From Halieaceae bacterium (GTDB lineage Bacteria > Pseudomonadota > Gammaproteobacteria > Pseudomonadales > Halieaceae), in assembly GCA_028280635.1 (NCBI GenBank), contig JANQLM010000008.1:1-39984 (forward strand): a stretch of 39,984 nt of DNA. The letters run 5' to 3'. Shown here piece by piece: positions 1-8,658 of this stretch. The first letter of the stretch is position 1. Each line of letters opens with the position of its first letter. The position numbers and the translations under genes are program-made. The notes below the pieces were generated by a model. That model was given only the letters and a program-made list of their open reading frames with translations. It did no database searches and was not told where the DNA came from.

Positions 1-148
1 AGGTGTCGAGATGGTCATGCCGGGCGACAACGTCAACATGGTAGCGACGCTGATTGCGCCGATTGCGATGGAAGAAGGCCTGCGCTTTGCGATCCGCGAA
101 GGTGGCCGCACGGTGGGTGCGGGCGTCGTCGCCAAGATCATCGAGTAG
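1..148 (+). CDS. tuf: Elongation factor Tu, C-terminal end (partial)
   Basis: This is the last 48 codons of translation elongation factor EF-Tu, the GTPase that brings aminoacyl-tRNA to the ribosome. The frame runs from base 2 to a TAG stop at 146-148 and contains the domain 3 motifs [12 protein letters not shown] and [19 protein letters not shown], near-identical to the E. coli C-terminus. The rest of the gene lies upstream of the window. A strong terminator follows, and no trpT or secE is seen, so this looks like the str-operon copy (rpsL-rpsG-fusA-tuf) rather than the copy next to secE-nusG. That choice is inferred from context. Confidence 0.97.
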   Translation, partial: GVEMVMPGDNVNMVATLIAPIAMEEGLRFAIREGGRTVGAGVVAKIIE

Positions 149-162
149 TCGGCGCAGCCGAC

Positions 163-188
163 GGGGACGGACCTTCAGCTCCGTCCCC
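163..188 (+). other. Hairpin in the tuf 3' UTR
   Basis: A perfect 9-bp inverted repeat lies between the tuf stop and the terminator: GGGGACGGA (163-171) and TCCGTCCCC (180-188) around an 8-nt loop. No T-run follows, so it is not itself an intrinsic terminator. It could stabilise the tuf mRNA 3' end or block exonucleases. That role is inference. Confidence 0.5.
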
Positions 189-224
189 CTCCCAACCCTC
201 TACGGAGCAAGGGAGAACGCTGAC

Positions 225-256
225 AAAAAAGCCCTGCACCCGCGGGGCTTTTTTTT
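225..256 (+). terminator. Intrinsic terminator of the tuf transcript
   Basis: A GC-rich stem GCCCTGC (231-237) / GCGGGGC (242-248), containing one G-T pair, closes on a 4-nt loop. It is flanked by an A-run (225-230) and a T-run (249-256) that extend the pairing. This is a classical Rho-independent terminator and would separate tuf from everything downstream. The symmetrical A/T runs could also make it work on transcripts arriving from the - strand ATPase gene. Confidence 0.93.
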
Positions 257-339
257 GCTTACCACTTTGCGGAATCCGCGCGCTGTTCTCTAATCAGGAA
301 GCTTCGATTCTGGAAGCCGTAAAATTTGGCTCTGAAACA

Positions 340-459
340 GGGCGTGAGCTGGATCTACCCCTCCACGGACCGTCGACGGCCAGGGATGACCGTCGCCGAG
401 CGAGACGTGGATGTCATGCTTGTAGCGTGTCCGTGGAGGGGTAGATCCAGTTCGCGCCC
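340..459. repeat. 120-bp imperfect palindromic element (REP/MITE-like)
   Basis: Two 31-base arms, 340-370 and 429-459, are reverse complements with only two mismatches; the inner 22 bases (349-370 with 429-450) match exactly. The 58-nt centre contains a smaller hairpin, CGACGG (374-379) / CCGTCG (390-395). The element sits in the gap between the tuf terminator and the 3' end of the ATPase gene, with no coding gene inside. From memory, similar intergenic palindromes with arms reading TGGATCTACCCCTCCA or close variants are dispersed in several marine gammaproteobacterial genomes. No second copy was seen in this window. I saw no clear target-site duplication. Confidence 0.75.
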
Positions 460-488
460 GACCTACGGAGCTTCTGTTGAATACAGCC

Positions 489-3221
489 TCACGCTGGAAC
501 TGCAGCGGGTTCCCTGGCGCCATTGCGTAGCTTGCGCACCAGCTTGTCGGCTTCAATGGCGATGAAGCTGGGGAAGAAGCAGGCCAGGATCAGCGGCCAC
601 CACTCCACCGGGAAGGCTGCCGTCCTGAACAGCGCGGCTGCCTCGGGTACCAGGGTCGGTACAAAGCGGATGACCAGGCTCAGCACGATGCCGCCCAGCA
701 GCCAGCGGTTGGAGAAGGGGCTGAAGGTGAAAGCGGAGTCGTATACAGAGCGCGCCGAGATCACGTAGCCGAAGTGGGCGAACAGGATCGCCCAGAACGC
801 CGCCGTCTGCGCCTGGGTCAGCAGTAGCGCGTCTACCAGTTCGCCGTTAACCACGGCGGCGGAGCCGAAGTGGTAGTAGATGCAAAAGCCTGGCACGGAG
901 ATGGCGAGTCCGAGCAGGATCACCCGCTGCAGGAACAAGGTGTCTATGATCTGCGCGCCGGCTGGGCGCGGCGGTTGCTGCAGGAGACCGCGCTCTTTTT
1001 TCTCCATCATCAGCGGCATGGTCAGTAGTACCGAATCCAGCAGGTTGACCCAGAGAATCTGTACTGGCTCCAGCACGAAGCGCACGCTGAACAGTGGTAT
1101 GAATGCCGCCATCAGCACCGCACCCATAATCAGCAGCGCCTGGGCGGCGTTGGTCGGCAGGGTGTAGAGAATCGCTTTGCGCAGGTTGTTCCATGCATGC
1201 CGGCCTTCCTCGACCGCCGCCACGATAGTGGCGAAGTTGTCGTCTGCCAGCACCATGTCCGAGGACTCCCGCGCCACTTCCGTGCCGCTCTTGCCCATGG
1301 CTACCCCGATATCCGCCGCCTTCAGCGCCGGCGCATCGTTGACACCGTCGCCGGTCATGGCCACGACCTTGTCCAACTGTTGCAGGGCCTCGGCAATGGC
1401 TTTCTTGTGTTCCGGCGCCACGCGGGCGAACACCGAGACCTCACGGGCCACTTCCCGGTAGCCGGCCTCGTCCAACTCCGACAGTTCATTGCCGGTCATG
1501 GCGCGCTCGGCATCAATCCCCAACTGCCGGGCAACGGCCTGGGCAGTGTCCGGATGGTCGCCGGTAATCATCACCGTGCGAATGCCGGCCTGTTTGCACT
1601 GGAACACCGCCTGTATCGCAGATTCGCGGGGCGGGTCGATCATCCCCTGCAGGCCCACGAAGCAGAGGTCCCTGAGGTCATCGTGGGTGAGGCCGTCGCA
1701 GTCTGACGCTACCGGTTTGATGGCGAAGGCCAGGGTGCGCAGTGCGTCCATGGCGAAGTCCCTGGCAGTATCCAGTGCTCGCTGAGGCTCGAACGGCATG
1801 GTGTTGCCGGCGGCGTCCAGGGTGTTGGAGCACATGGCGATCACCCTTTCCGGGGCACCTTTGACCAGAATGAAGCGGCCATCCGGCATATCCACGAGCA
1901 CCGCCATGTACTTGGCGGTGGAGTCGAAAGGGATCTCGACCAGCCGGTGAACGCCGTCGACCACCAGTTCAGCCTTCGCGCCGGAGATACGCAGCGCCAG
2001 CTCGGTGGGGTCGCCGGTGCCGCCCTTGCCGCTGAGGTGGGCGTTGTTGCAGTGAAAGCCGGATTCCATCAGTTTCATCAGTGCGGGCTGCTGCCTGGGC
2101 GGCACGGCCTGGTCGCCGCGCTGGAATTCACCCTCGATGTCGTAGCCTACGCCGGTGACGCCGAACACTTCGCCGCCGGCGTAGACGCGAGTCACCGTCA
2201 TGCGGTTTTCGGTCAGCGTGCCGGTCTTGTCAGAGCAGATCACCGACGTGGCGCCCAGAGTTTCCGCTGCGGGTAGCTTGCGGATCAGCGCCTTGCGGCC
2301 CGCCATGACCGTGCCCGACAGGGCCAGGATGGAGGTGACCAGGGCGGGCAGCATCTCGGGAATGGAGGCCACCACCAGCGATACCGCACCCAGGAAGCTG
2401 TAGGAAATAGCGTAGCCGAGGTAGATGCCCAGGCCGAAGTTGAAGCCGCCCACCACCAGGATGGCGATAATCAGGGTGCGCACGAACTCCTTCATTTTGC
2501 GCTGCAGCGGCGTCAGGCCCTGGTCGGCGGATTTCACCAGGTCGGCGATGCGCCCGAACACGGTGTTTGCACCGGTGCCCACCACCAGGCCCCTGGCGGT
2601 GCCGCGGGTAATATAGGTGCCCGAGAAAGCCATGTTCTTCTGGTCGCCGGGTACCAGGTTCTGGCCCTCCAGGGGCTCGATTTTTTTTACCACGGGTATC
2701 GATTCCCCGGTCAGCGAGGACTCGTCCACATGCAGGTCGCTGGTTTCGATAAAGCGCAAGTCCGCGGGGACGCGATCACCGCTTTCCAGCACCACCAGGT
2801 CGCCAGGGACCAGGTCGCGCGCGGCGATCCGGCGCTGGTCTCCGTCCCGCAACACCAGTGCTTCCTGCACCATCATATTGCGCAGTGCATCCAGGGCGCC
2901 CTCGGCCTTGCCTTCCTGCACAAAGCCAAGGATGGCATTCAGGATCACCACGCTGAGAATCACGATAGTGTCCGGCAGCATGTGGCTGCCCAGTGCTGAC
3001 AGCACCCCGGTGATGGTGGCGGTGACCAGCAGGATGACGACCATGGGATCCATGAACTGACGCAGCAGGCGCAGCCAGGCCGGTGTCTTCTTGAACTCGA
3101 TCTCGTTGGGGCCATACTGGGCCAGGCGCTGTTCGGCCTCCGGGTCTGACAACCCGGCCTCACCAGTCTCCAGCAGTTCCATGACCTTGTTGGTCGAGTG
3201 CGCGTACCAGGTTTCTTCCAC
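489..3221 (-). CDS. P-type cation-transporting ATPase, P2-like
   Basis: This 910-residue protein is an integral membrane pump that couples ATP hydrolysis to cation transport. Visible parts in order are an N-terminal cation-ATPase domain (about 1-60), the first membrane pair (about 58-105), the actuator TGES (171-174), the M4 segment SIPEMLPAL (from 286), the phosphorylation motif DKTGTLT (331-337, Asp331), KGAPER (454), TGDHPDTA (553), the hinge TGDGVNDAP (623) and six C-terminal helices (about 680-890). The overall plan is that of Ca2+ (SERCA/PacL) or Na+/H+ pumps. The M5 and M6 ion-binding positions differ from SERCA (Gln695, Asn726, Asp729), so the ion cannot be assigned. The start is GTG at 3219-3221, with CAGGAGC just upstream. 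The gene lies between tuf and rpsJ, an unusual place. Confidence 0.93.
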   Translation of the reverse strand: MEETWYAHSTNKVMELLETGEAGLSDPEAEQRLAQYGPNEIEFKKTPAWLRLLRQFMDPMVVILLVTATITGVLSALGSHMLPDTIVILSVVILNAILGFVQEGKAEGALDALRNMMVQEALVLRDGDQRRIAARDLVPGDLVVLESGDRVPADLRFIETSDLHVDESSLTGESIPVVKKIEPLEGQNLVPGDQKNMAFSGTYITRGTARGLVVGTGANTVFGRIADLVKSADQGLTPLQRKMKEFVRTLIIAILVVGGFNFGLGIYLGYAISYSFLGAVSLVVASIPEMLPALVTSILALSGTVMAGRKALIRKLPAAETLGATSVICSDKTGTLTENRMTVTRVYAGGEVFGVTGVGYDIEGEFQRGDQAVPPRQQPALMKLMESGFHCNNAHLSGKGGTGDPTELALRISGAKAELVVDGVHRLVEIPFDSTAKYMAVLVDMPDGRFILVKGAPERVIAMCSNTLDAAGNTMPFEPQRALDTARDFAMDALRTLAFAIKPVASDCDGLTHDDLRDLCFVGLQGMIDPPRESAIQAVFQCKQAGIRTVMITGDHPDTAQAVARQLGIDAERAMTGNELSELDEAGYREVAREVSVFARVAPEHKKAIAEALQQLDKVVAMTGDGVNDAPALKAADIGVAMGKSGTEVARESSDMVLADDNFATIVAAVEEGRHAWNNLRKAILYTLPTNAAQALLIMGAVLMAAFIPLFSVRFVLEPVQILWVNLLDSVLLTMPLMMEKKERGLLQQPPRPAGAQIIDTLFLQRVILLGLAISVPGFCIYYHFGSAAVVNGELVDALLLTQAQTAAFWAILFAHFGYVISARSVYDSAFTFSPFSNRWLLGGIVLSLVIRFVPTLVPEAAALFRTAAFPVEWWPLILACFFPSFIAIEADKLVRKLRNGAREPAAVPA

Positions 3222-3390
3222 GGCAAGCTCCTGATGGCAGGCGGGGGATGCCCGCAGTCGGGGGGAATGGATAGTAGGCAGTGTAGACGCTGGCAGCGGT
3301 CTGGAAATTGATGCGGCTCAAGGCTGTGCGGAGTACAAAAACCGCGTTCAAAGTGTGGGTAAGGGGGTGTGGGGCCGGGGTTCCGAGGGA

Positions 3391-3903
3391 CTATGTCGTC
3401 CGGCGGCTGGCCCAGTAGTCGTCTATCAGCCTGCCCACGGTATTGGGGGCTATGAGATGTGCCGCGTACCAGGTATGCAGGCAGCGGATCCGGTCCGGCT
3501 TCTCAATGCCGCCGATACCGCGCTGTTGCAGGGCATCGTAGAAGCCCAGGCTTTGCAGCCTGGCGCGGTCGGCCTCGGTCATCAGGGAATTGCGCAGGGC
3601 AATGTGGGCCGCGTGGTCCTCTGCCATGCTCTCTCGCAGCGCCGCCTCGGCGTCGATCCGGGCCTGCCATTCAGCAATGATGCCGCCGGCCTCCAGGCGA
3701 TCGATGCGGTAGTTCAGTGAGGGGTCCACCAGCCAGAACAGGGTGGGGAAGGGTTTGTCGTCCACCAGGGAAGCGACCCGGATGACTATCGGTTCATGGT
3801 TGGCGTCCCGCACCGGGATGGCTCGCAGGCCGCGGGCCTCGCGGCCCAGCAGTTCGCTGACGCGGGCGTGTTCTTCCGGGGTCACGGTGGCAGTTCGTTG
3901 CAT
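3391..3903 (-). CDS. DUF501 family protein
   Basis: This is a 170-residue soluble protein of unknown function. The features I recognise as DUF501 are the segment RDANHEPIVIR, the motif KPFPTLFWLVDP (about residues 50-61) and the following RIDRLEAGG. A tail rich in His, Tyr and Trp includes LHTWYAAHLI near the C-terminus. The frame is open upstream to 4149, but the start at 3903 (MQRTATVTPEEH) is preferred because the upstream part has low-complexity, non-conserved composition and overlaps the divergent hydrolase gene. No strong ribosome binding site is visible at 3903. In other bacteria DUF501 genes are often found near central-metabolism or cell-division genes, but no function is established. 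The family call is from memory. Confidence 0.75.
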   Translation of the reverse strand: MQRTATVTPEEHARVSELLGREARGLRAIPVRDANHEPIVIRVASLVDDKPFPTLFWLVDPSLNYRIDRLEAGGIIAEWQARIDAEAALRESMAEDHAAHIALRNSLMTEADRARLQSLGFYDALQQRGIGGIEKPDRIRCLHTWYAAHLIAPNTVGRLIDDYWASRRTT

Positions 3904-4027
3904 GGTGGTTTCTGTGACGTCGGGGTCGCTATTCGACGTTATTCCCTTTTGCAATGCAAGCGCCCGATAAAAGAACCCAGGGCGCGCTAGAATAGTGCTC
4001 GTGTCTGCGCAGGAGGTGATGTGGCGT

Positions 4028-4978
4028 ATGGCGACCCAAGTATTGCGCTGGCTGGCGTGGGTGCTGGCCGCTTGTGTCCTGTTGATCTTTGTTTTTGCGA
4101 CCTGGCTTTGGCAGGCGGCCCAGCAGGCCCCTGAACACCTGGCGCGCAAAGGTCAGCTTATGAGGGTCGAACCCGTGAGCGAGTATCGTCTCAAGGGCGA
4201 TCAGGTGCGGGAGTTTCGGCTGTTTTCCGACAGCGGCCTGGTGGCGGATATTGCCGTGCGCCGCCCGGTCCGCGAGCTTGAACACCGCCCCCTGTTGATG
4301 GTGATGGGTGGCCAGGAAACCGGCCGCGCCGCGGTCGACGTGATACCCGATACCCGTGGCGCGACCGTTGCCGCCATTTCCTATCCCTTTGGGACCGTGC
4401 CTCACCGCAGTCTGGCGCAGGTGTTCATGGCCCTGCCGCGGATCCAGCAGGGCATTTTTGACACCCCGGCGGTGGCGCTCTTGGCCTTGGACTACCTGTT
4501 GAGCCCGGAGGCGGGCATCAACCCGGGGCGGGTGGAACTGGCCGGTATCAGTTTCGGGGCCTACCTGGCGTCGGTGCCGGCGGTGCTGGACTCGCGCATT
4601 GAGCGCCTGTGGCTGATACACGGAGGTGGCGCGCCGGCCGAAGTGTTTGATTACGGGCTCGGCAAGCGGATTCCGGTAACGCCCTTGCGGCTGGCCATCT
4701 CCAACTACCTGGCCGGCGTCGCGGGCGCGCCGCACCTGGGTCCCGAGGCCTGGGTGCCAAAACTGGCGCCGCGACCGCTGATCCTGGTGCACGCCGAACG
4801 GGAAAGCTCCCTGCCCCGTTCCGCCATCGATGCTCTGGAAGCCTCGGTGAGTGGCCCGGTGGAAATCCTCTATACACCGGGCAAGCATGTGCACCCGAAA
4901 CGTCCCGAGGTGGTGGATGCCATCTCCCGGCTGATGTTTGACCGAATGCGCTGTCCCGGAGCTGCCCTGAGCTGCTGA
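4028..4978 (+). CDS. Membrane-anchored alpha/beta-hydrolase-like protein
   Basis: A 316-residue protein with one N-terminal hydrophobic helix (about residues 6-28), followed by a domain outside or at the membrane. The motif GISFG (173-177) fits the G-x-S-x-G nucleophile elbow of alpha/beta hydrolases, with Ser175 as the likely nucleophile. A C-terminal His pair in TPGKHVHP (287 and 289) could supply the general base, and an acidic residue in HAERESS (about 256) is a possible third member. The substrate is unknown. AGGAGG at 4011-4016 lies 11 nt before the chosen ATG; an in-frame ATG at 4019 is too close to it, and an upstream GTG exists at 3995. A TAGAAT at 3988-3993 could be a -10 box, but I see no good -35. 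The gene is divergent from the DUF501 gene. Confidence 0.72.
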   Translation: MATQVLRWLAWVLAACVLLIFVFATWLWQAAQQAPEHLARKGQLMRVEPVSEYRLKGDQVREFRLFSDSGLVADIAVRRPVRELEHRPLLMVMGGQETGRAAVDVIPDTRGATVAAISYPFGTVPHRSLAQVFMALPRIQQGIFDTPAVALLALDYLLSPEAGINPGRVELAGISFGAYLASVPAVLDSRIERLWLIHGGGAPAEVFDYGLGKRIPVTPLRLAISNYLAGVAGAPHLGPEAWVPKLAPRPLILVHAERESSLPRSAIDALEASVSGPVEILYTPGKHVHPKRPEVVDAISRLMFDRMRCPGAALSC

Positions 4979-5000
4979 TCTGGCCGGAAATGACCCTCCT

Positions 5001-5025
5001 CCGGCAGCGGGCGGCAGCCTGCCGG
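5001..5025 (+). other. Hairpin after the hydrolase gene
   Basis: CCGGCAG (5001-5007) and CTGCCGG (5019-5025) form a perfect 7-bp stem 23 nt after the hydrolase stop. There is no T-run, so it may be a weak or Rho-assisted end, or only an mRNA 3' stabiliser. Confidence 0.4.
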
Positions 5026-5063
5026 CCCCTGCGCCATGTTTCTGAATTTAATGGGAAAAGCGT

Positions 5064-5473
<410 letters not shown>

Positions 5474-5490
5474 CAAACAACCAAGACCTG

Positions 5491-5546
5491 CTCGGGGTTA
5501 TCAGTCAAAAGACTGGGCCCCGGGTGTGTAACGCTCAGCGATGAGC
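5491..5546 (+). other. Structured rpsJ-rplC intercistronic RNA
   Basis: The 116-nt spacer can fold into two hairpins. The first is a two-part stem, CTCGGGG (5491-5497) with CCCCGGG (5518-5524, one G-U pair), enclosing CAGTC (5502-5506) and GACTG (5511-5515) around an AAAA loop. The second is GCTCA (5533-5537) / TGAGC (5542-5546) with a GCGA tetraloop of the stable GNRA class. No T-run follows either, so they are not terminators. They may control rplC translation or mRNA processing. The pairing is visible; the function is inference. Confidence 0.5.
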
Positions 5547-5589
5547 GGCCATAGAGGGTGTGAGCCCCGTACACTGAGAGGTTAGAACA

Positions 5590-6225
5590 ATGACTATTGG
5601 CTTAGTCGGCCGTAAGTCCGGTATGACTCGCGTTTTTACCGAAGACGGCTCTTCCGTCCCGGTAACGGTGATTGAGGTAGAACCCAATCGCGTTACCCAG
5701 GTTAAGGATTCCGATAGCGATGGCTATCGCGCTATCCAGGTGACCGCAGGCAGCCGCCGCGCGAACCGCATCAGCAAGTCCGAAGCAGGTCATTTCGCCA
5801 AGGCTGGCGTAGAGGCCGGCCGCGGTCTGTGGGAATTCCGCCTGGAAGCGGAAGACGAAGCCCCTGAAGTAGGCGCCGTCCTGACTGTGGAAGCCTTTGA
5901 GGCTGGCCAGAAGGTCGACGTGGCCGGCAAGTCCAAGGGTAAAGGTTTCCAGGGCGCGGTTAAGCGCTGGAACTTCAAGACCCAGGACGCGACTCACGGT
6001 AACTCTCTGGCGCACCGCGCACCGGGCTCTATCGGCCAGTGCCAGACGCCGGGCCGTGTATTTAAGGGCAAGAAGATGGCCGGCCACATGGGTGCTGAGA
6101 ACGTGACCACCCAGGGCCTGGAAGTTGTGCGTGTCGACGCCGAGCGCAACCTGCTGCTGGTCAAGGGCGCCGTTCCCGGCGCACCCGGTGGTGACGTGGT
6201 CGTCCGTCCGGCAGTCAAGGCATAA
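5590..6225 (+). CDS. rplC: 50S ribosomal protein L3
   Basis: This 211-residue protein is an early-assembling 50S protein whose long loop reaches towards the peptidyl transferase centre. It begins with [20 protein letters not shown], and the conserved loop reads [20 protein letters not shown], followed by KMAGHMG. The loop Gln in GSIGQ corresponds to the residue methylated by PrmB in E. coli. The residue after it is Cys where many relatives have Asn. The ATG at 5590 has GAGAGG upstream. It is followed by rplD after 17 nt. Confidence 0.98.
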   Translation: MTIGLVGRKSGMTRVFTEDGSSVPVTVIEVEPNRVTQVKDSDSDGYRAIQVTAGSRRANRISKSEAGHFAKAGVEAGRGLWEFRLEAEDEAPEVGAVLTVEAFEAGQKVDVAGKSKGKGFQGAVKRWNFKTQDATHGNSLAHRAPGSIGQCQTPGRVFKGKKMAGHMGAENVTTQGLEVVRVDAERNLLLVKGAVPGAPGGDVVVRPAVKA

Positions 6226-6242
6226 GGTCAGGAGTCTTTACC

Positions 6243-6860
6243 GTGGAATTGAGTATCGTGAAGCCCGGCAAGGCCAAGCCCGGAAAAGTTTCGGTTTCCG
6301 ACGTGGCCTTTGCACGTGAGTTCAACGAAGACCTGGTTCACCAGGTTGTTACTGCGTACCTCGCTGGCGGTCGCCAGGGTACGCGTGCACAGAAAAATCG
6401 CGCCGCTGTCAGCGGTGGTGGCAAGAAGCCGTGGCGTCAGAAGGGCACCGGCCGTGCTCGCGCCGGCACCATTCGTTCGCCGATCTGGCGCAGCGGTGGT
6501 GTGACCTTCGCAGCCAAGCCGCAGGATCACAGCCAGAAAGTCAACCGCAAAATGTACCGCGCGGCTCTGCGCTCCATCATTTCCGAACTGGCTCGCCAGG
6601 ATCGCCTGGTGGTCGTCGAGAGCCTGGACGTGGAAGAGCCCAAGACCAAGCTGCTGGTCAAGCAGCTTCAGGACTACGGCCTGGACAACGTGCTGATCGT
6701 GTCCGAGCAGGTCGGTGAAAACCTGTACCTGGCGGCGCGCAACCTGCACAAGGTCGACGTACGCGATGTCGAGGGCGTGGATCCGGTATCCCTGATCGCC
6801 TACGACAAGGTCATGGTGACCGTGGATGCCGTGAAGAAGTTTGAGGAGATGCTGGGATGA
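6243..6860 (+). CDS. rplD: 50S ribosomal protein L4
   Basis: A 205-residue L4, a structural protein lining the peptide exit tunnel and, in E. coli, the autogenous repressor of the S10 operon. The tunnel loop signature [19 protein letters not shown] and the segment [14 protein letters not shown] are intact. Translation starts at a GTG (6243), with GGAG 8 nt upstream. The stop overlaps the rplW start by 4 nt (ATGA), which implies translational coupling. It is the natural candidate ligand for the leader hairpin before rpsJ. Confidence 0.98.
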   Translation: MELSIVKPGKAKPGKVSVSDVAFAREFNEDLVHQVVTAYLAGGRQGTRAQKNRAAVSGGGKKPWRQKGTGRARAGTIRSPIWRSGGVTFAAKPQDHSQKVNRKMYRAALRSIISELARQDRLVVVESLDVEEPKTKLLVKQLQDYGLDNVLIVSEQVGENLYLAARNLHKVDVRDVEGVDPVSLIAYDKVMVTVDAVKKFEEMLG

Positions 6861-7153
6861 ACCAGGAGCGCGTATTTCAGGTGCTGTTAGGCCCGCACGT
6901 TTCCGAAAAAGCGGCCGTGGTCGCTGACATGAACAACCAGTACGTCTTCCGTGTTGCGGTCGATGCCACCAAGCTGGAGGTCAAGAAGGCCGTTGAGCAG
7001 CTGTTCAAGGTGGACGTGGCCGATGTCCAGACCCTCAAGGTCAAGGGCAAGGTCAAGCGCAACCGTTTCGGCTACAGCAAGAAGCCGAGCTGGAAGAAGG
7101 CATACGTGAAGCTGGAGCAGGGTCAGGACATTGACTTTGCTGCGGCCGAGTGA
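6857..7153 (+). CDS. rplW: 50S ribosomal protein L23
   Basis: A 98-residue L23, located at the exit of the peptide tunnel where it docks trigger factor and the signal recognition particle. The segments [30 protein letters not shown] and [20 protein letters not shown] identify it. It overlaps the rplD stop by 4 nt and is followed by rplB after 17 nt. Confidence 0.97.
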   Translation: MNQERVFQVLLGPHVSEKAAVVADMNNQYVFRVAVDATKLEVKKAVEQLFKVDVADVQTLKVKGKVKRNRFGYSKKPSWKKAYVKLEQGQDIDFAAAE

Positions 7154-7170
7154 GGAAGGAGTAGGTTTCC

Positions 7171-7998
7171 ATGGCAATTGTTAAGAGAAAGCCCACTTCA
7201 GCCGGTCGCCGCCACGTCGTCAACGTGGTGGGTGAAGGCCTGCACAAGGGTGCGCCTCACAAGGCCCTGCTGGAGAAGCAGTCCAAGAGTGGCGGTCGTA
7301 ACAACAACGGCCGCATTACCACGCGTCACGTGGGTGGCGGTCACAAGCAGCACTACCGCAAGATCGATTTCAAGCGCAACAAGGACGGCATCATCGCTGA
7401 AGTTGAGCGCCTCGAGTACGACCCCAACCGCACCGCGCACATCGCCCTGCTGAAGTACGCAGACGGTGAGCGCCGCTACATCATTGCCCCCAAAGGCATT
7501 GCTGCCGGCGACACGGTGCAGTCCGGCGACAACGCGCCGATCAAGGTGGGCAACGCTCTGCCGCTGCGCAACATTCCGGTCGGTAGCGTGGTGCACTGCA
7601 TCGAATTGAAGCCCGGCAAGGGCGCGCAGATGGCTCGCTCCGCCGGCGCCGCCTGCCAGCTGGTAGCGCGCGAAGGTCGCTACGCCACCCTGCGCCTGCG
7701 CTCCGGTGAGATGCGCAAAGTGCTGTCGGACTGCCGCGCCAGCCTGGGTGAGGTATCCAACAGTGAACACAGCCTGCGCAAGCTGGGCAAAGCCGGCGCC
7801 GCGCGCTGGCGTGGTGTTCGCCCGACGGTTCGCGGTGTTGCCATGAACCCGGTAGACCACCCGCACGGTGGTGGTGAAGGCCGTACTTCGGGTGGCCGTC
7901 ACCCGGTGTCCCCCTGGGGTACGCCGACCAAGGGTTACAAGACCCGCAAGAACAAGCGTACGGATGACCTGATTGTCCGCCGCCGTCGCAAGAAGTAA
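7171..7998 (+). CDS. rplB: 50S ribosomal protein L2
   Basis: A 275-residue L2, one of the largest rRNA-binding proteins of the 50S subunit, needed for subunit joining and peptidyl transferase activity. The segments [20 protein letters not shown] near residue 55 and the signature [14 protein letters not shown] near residue 226, with the functionally important His in HPHGG, are present. The basic C-terminus [20 protein letters not shown] is complete. The ATG has GGAAGGAG upstream. Confidence 0.98.
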   Translation: MAIVKRKPTSAGRRHVVNVVGEGLHKGAPHKALLEKQSKSGGRNNNGRITTRHVGGGHKQHYRKIDFKRNKDGIIAEVERLEYDPNRTAHIALLKYADGERRYIIAPKGIAAGDTVQSGDNAPIKVGNALPLRNIPVGSVVHCIELKPGKGAQMARSAGAACQLVAREGRYATLRLRSGEMRKVLSDCRASLGEVSNSEHSLRKLGKAGAARWRGVRPTVRGVAMNPVDHPHGGGEGRTSGGRHPVSPWGTPTKGYKTRKNKRTDDLIVRRRRKK

Positions 7999-8022
7999 CC
8001 GGATTAGAGTGAGGAATAGAAA

Positions 8023-8295
8023 GTGCCCCGTTCACTGAAGAAAGGTCCTTTTATTGACCTGCACCTGATGAAGAAGGTCGAGGCCGCGGTCGAGAGCAAT
8101 GATCGTCGCCCCATCAAGACCTGGTCACGCCGTTCCATGGTCTCTCCGGATATGGTCGGCCTGACCATCGCGGTACACAACGGCCGCCAGCACGTCCCCG
8201 TTCTGATCAACGAGGACATGGTCGGCCACAAGCTGGGTGAGTTCGCCGTAACGCGTACGTTCCGCGGCCACGCCGCGGACAAGAAGGCGCGCTAA
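8023..8295 (+). CDS. rpsS: 30S ribosomal protein S19
   Basis: A 90-residue S19 in the head of the 30S subunit, close to the A-site finger contacts. It begins [20 protein letters not shown] and contains [15 protein letters not shown] and [16 protein letters not shown]. The start codon is GTG at 8023, with GAGG upstream. It lies in the conserved rplB-rpsS-rplV order. Confidence 0.97.
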   Translation: MPRSLKKGPFIDLHLMKKVEAAVESNDRRPIKTWSRRSMVSPDMVGLTIAVHNGRQHVPVLINEDMVGHKLGEFAVTRTFRGHAADKKAR

Positions 8296-8315
8296 GGCGC
8301 TAGAGAGGTTTAGAG

Positions 8316-8654
8316 ATGGAAGTTGCAGCCAAATTGAAAGGTGCGCGCATTTCAGCCCAGAAAGCTCGCCTGGTCGCCGACCAGGTGCGTGGCAAGGGTG
8401 TCGAGGACGCTCTCGACCTGCTGACCTACAGCAATAAGAAGGCCGCCCACATTATCAAGAAAGTCCTGGACTCGGCGATTGCCAATGCCGAGAACAATGA
8501 AGGTGCTGATGTCGACGAACTGAAGGTCTCCAGCATCTACGTAGACGAGGGTATGACCATGAAGCGCCTGCGTCCCCGTGCCAAAGGCCGTGCGGACCGC
8601 ATTCTCAAGCGCACCTGTCATATCACCGTAAAAGTAGCAGACGGGGAAGGTTAA
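8316..8654 (+). CDS. rplV: 50S ribosomal protein L22
   Basis: A 112-residue L22, whose beta-hairpin lines the peptide exit tunnel and affects macrolide sensitivity. The hallmark segments [29 protein letters not shown] and [20 protein letters not shown] are present; the last forms the tunnel loop. No insertion or deletion is seen in that loop. The stop is 4 nt before rpsC. Confidence 0.97.
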   Translation: MEVAAKLKGARISAQKARLVADQVRGKGVEDALDLLTYSNKKAAHIIKKVLDSAIANAENNEGADVDELKVSSIYVDEGMTMKRLRPRAKGRADRILKRTCHITVKVADGEG

Positions 8655-8658
8655 GCTC

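Noticed and set aside
326-565. A 79-codon frame crossing the palindromic repeat
   Set aside because: Most of it is encoded by the repeat element and the end of the ATPase gene on the other strand; no independent sign of coding.
489-4978. A genomic island in the tuf-rpsJ gap
   Set aside because: Base composition looks like the rest of the window, and there is no integrase, tRNA or attachment repeat. Only the palindromic repeat hints at mobility.
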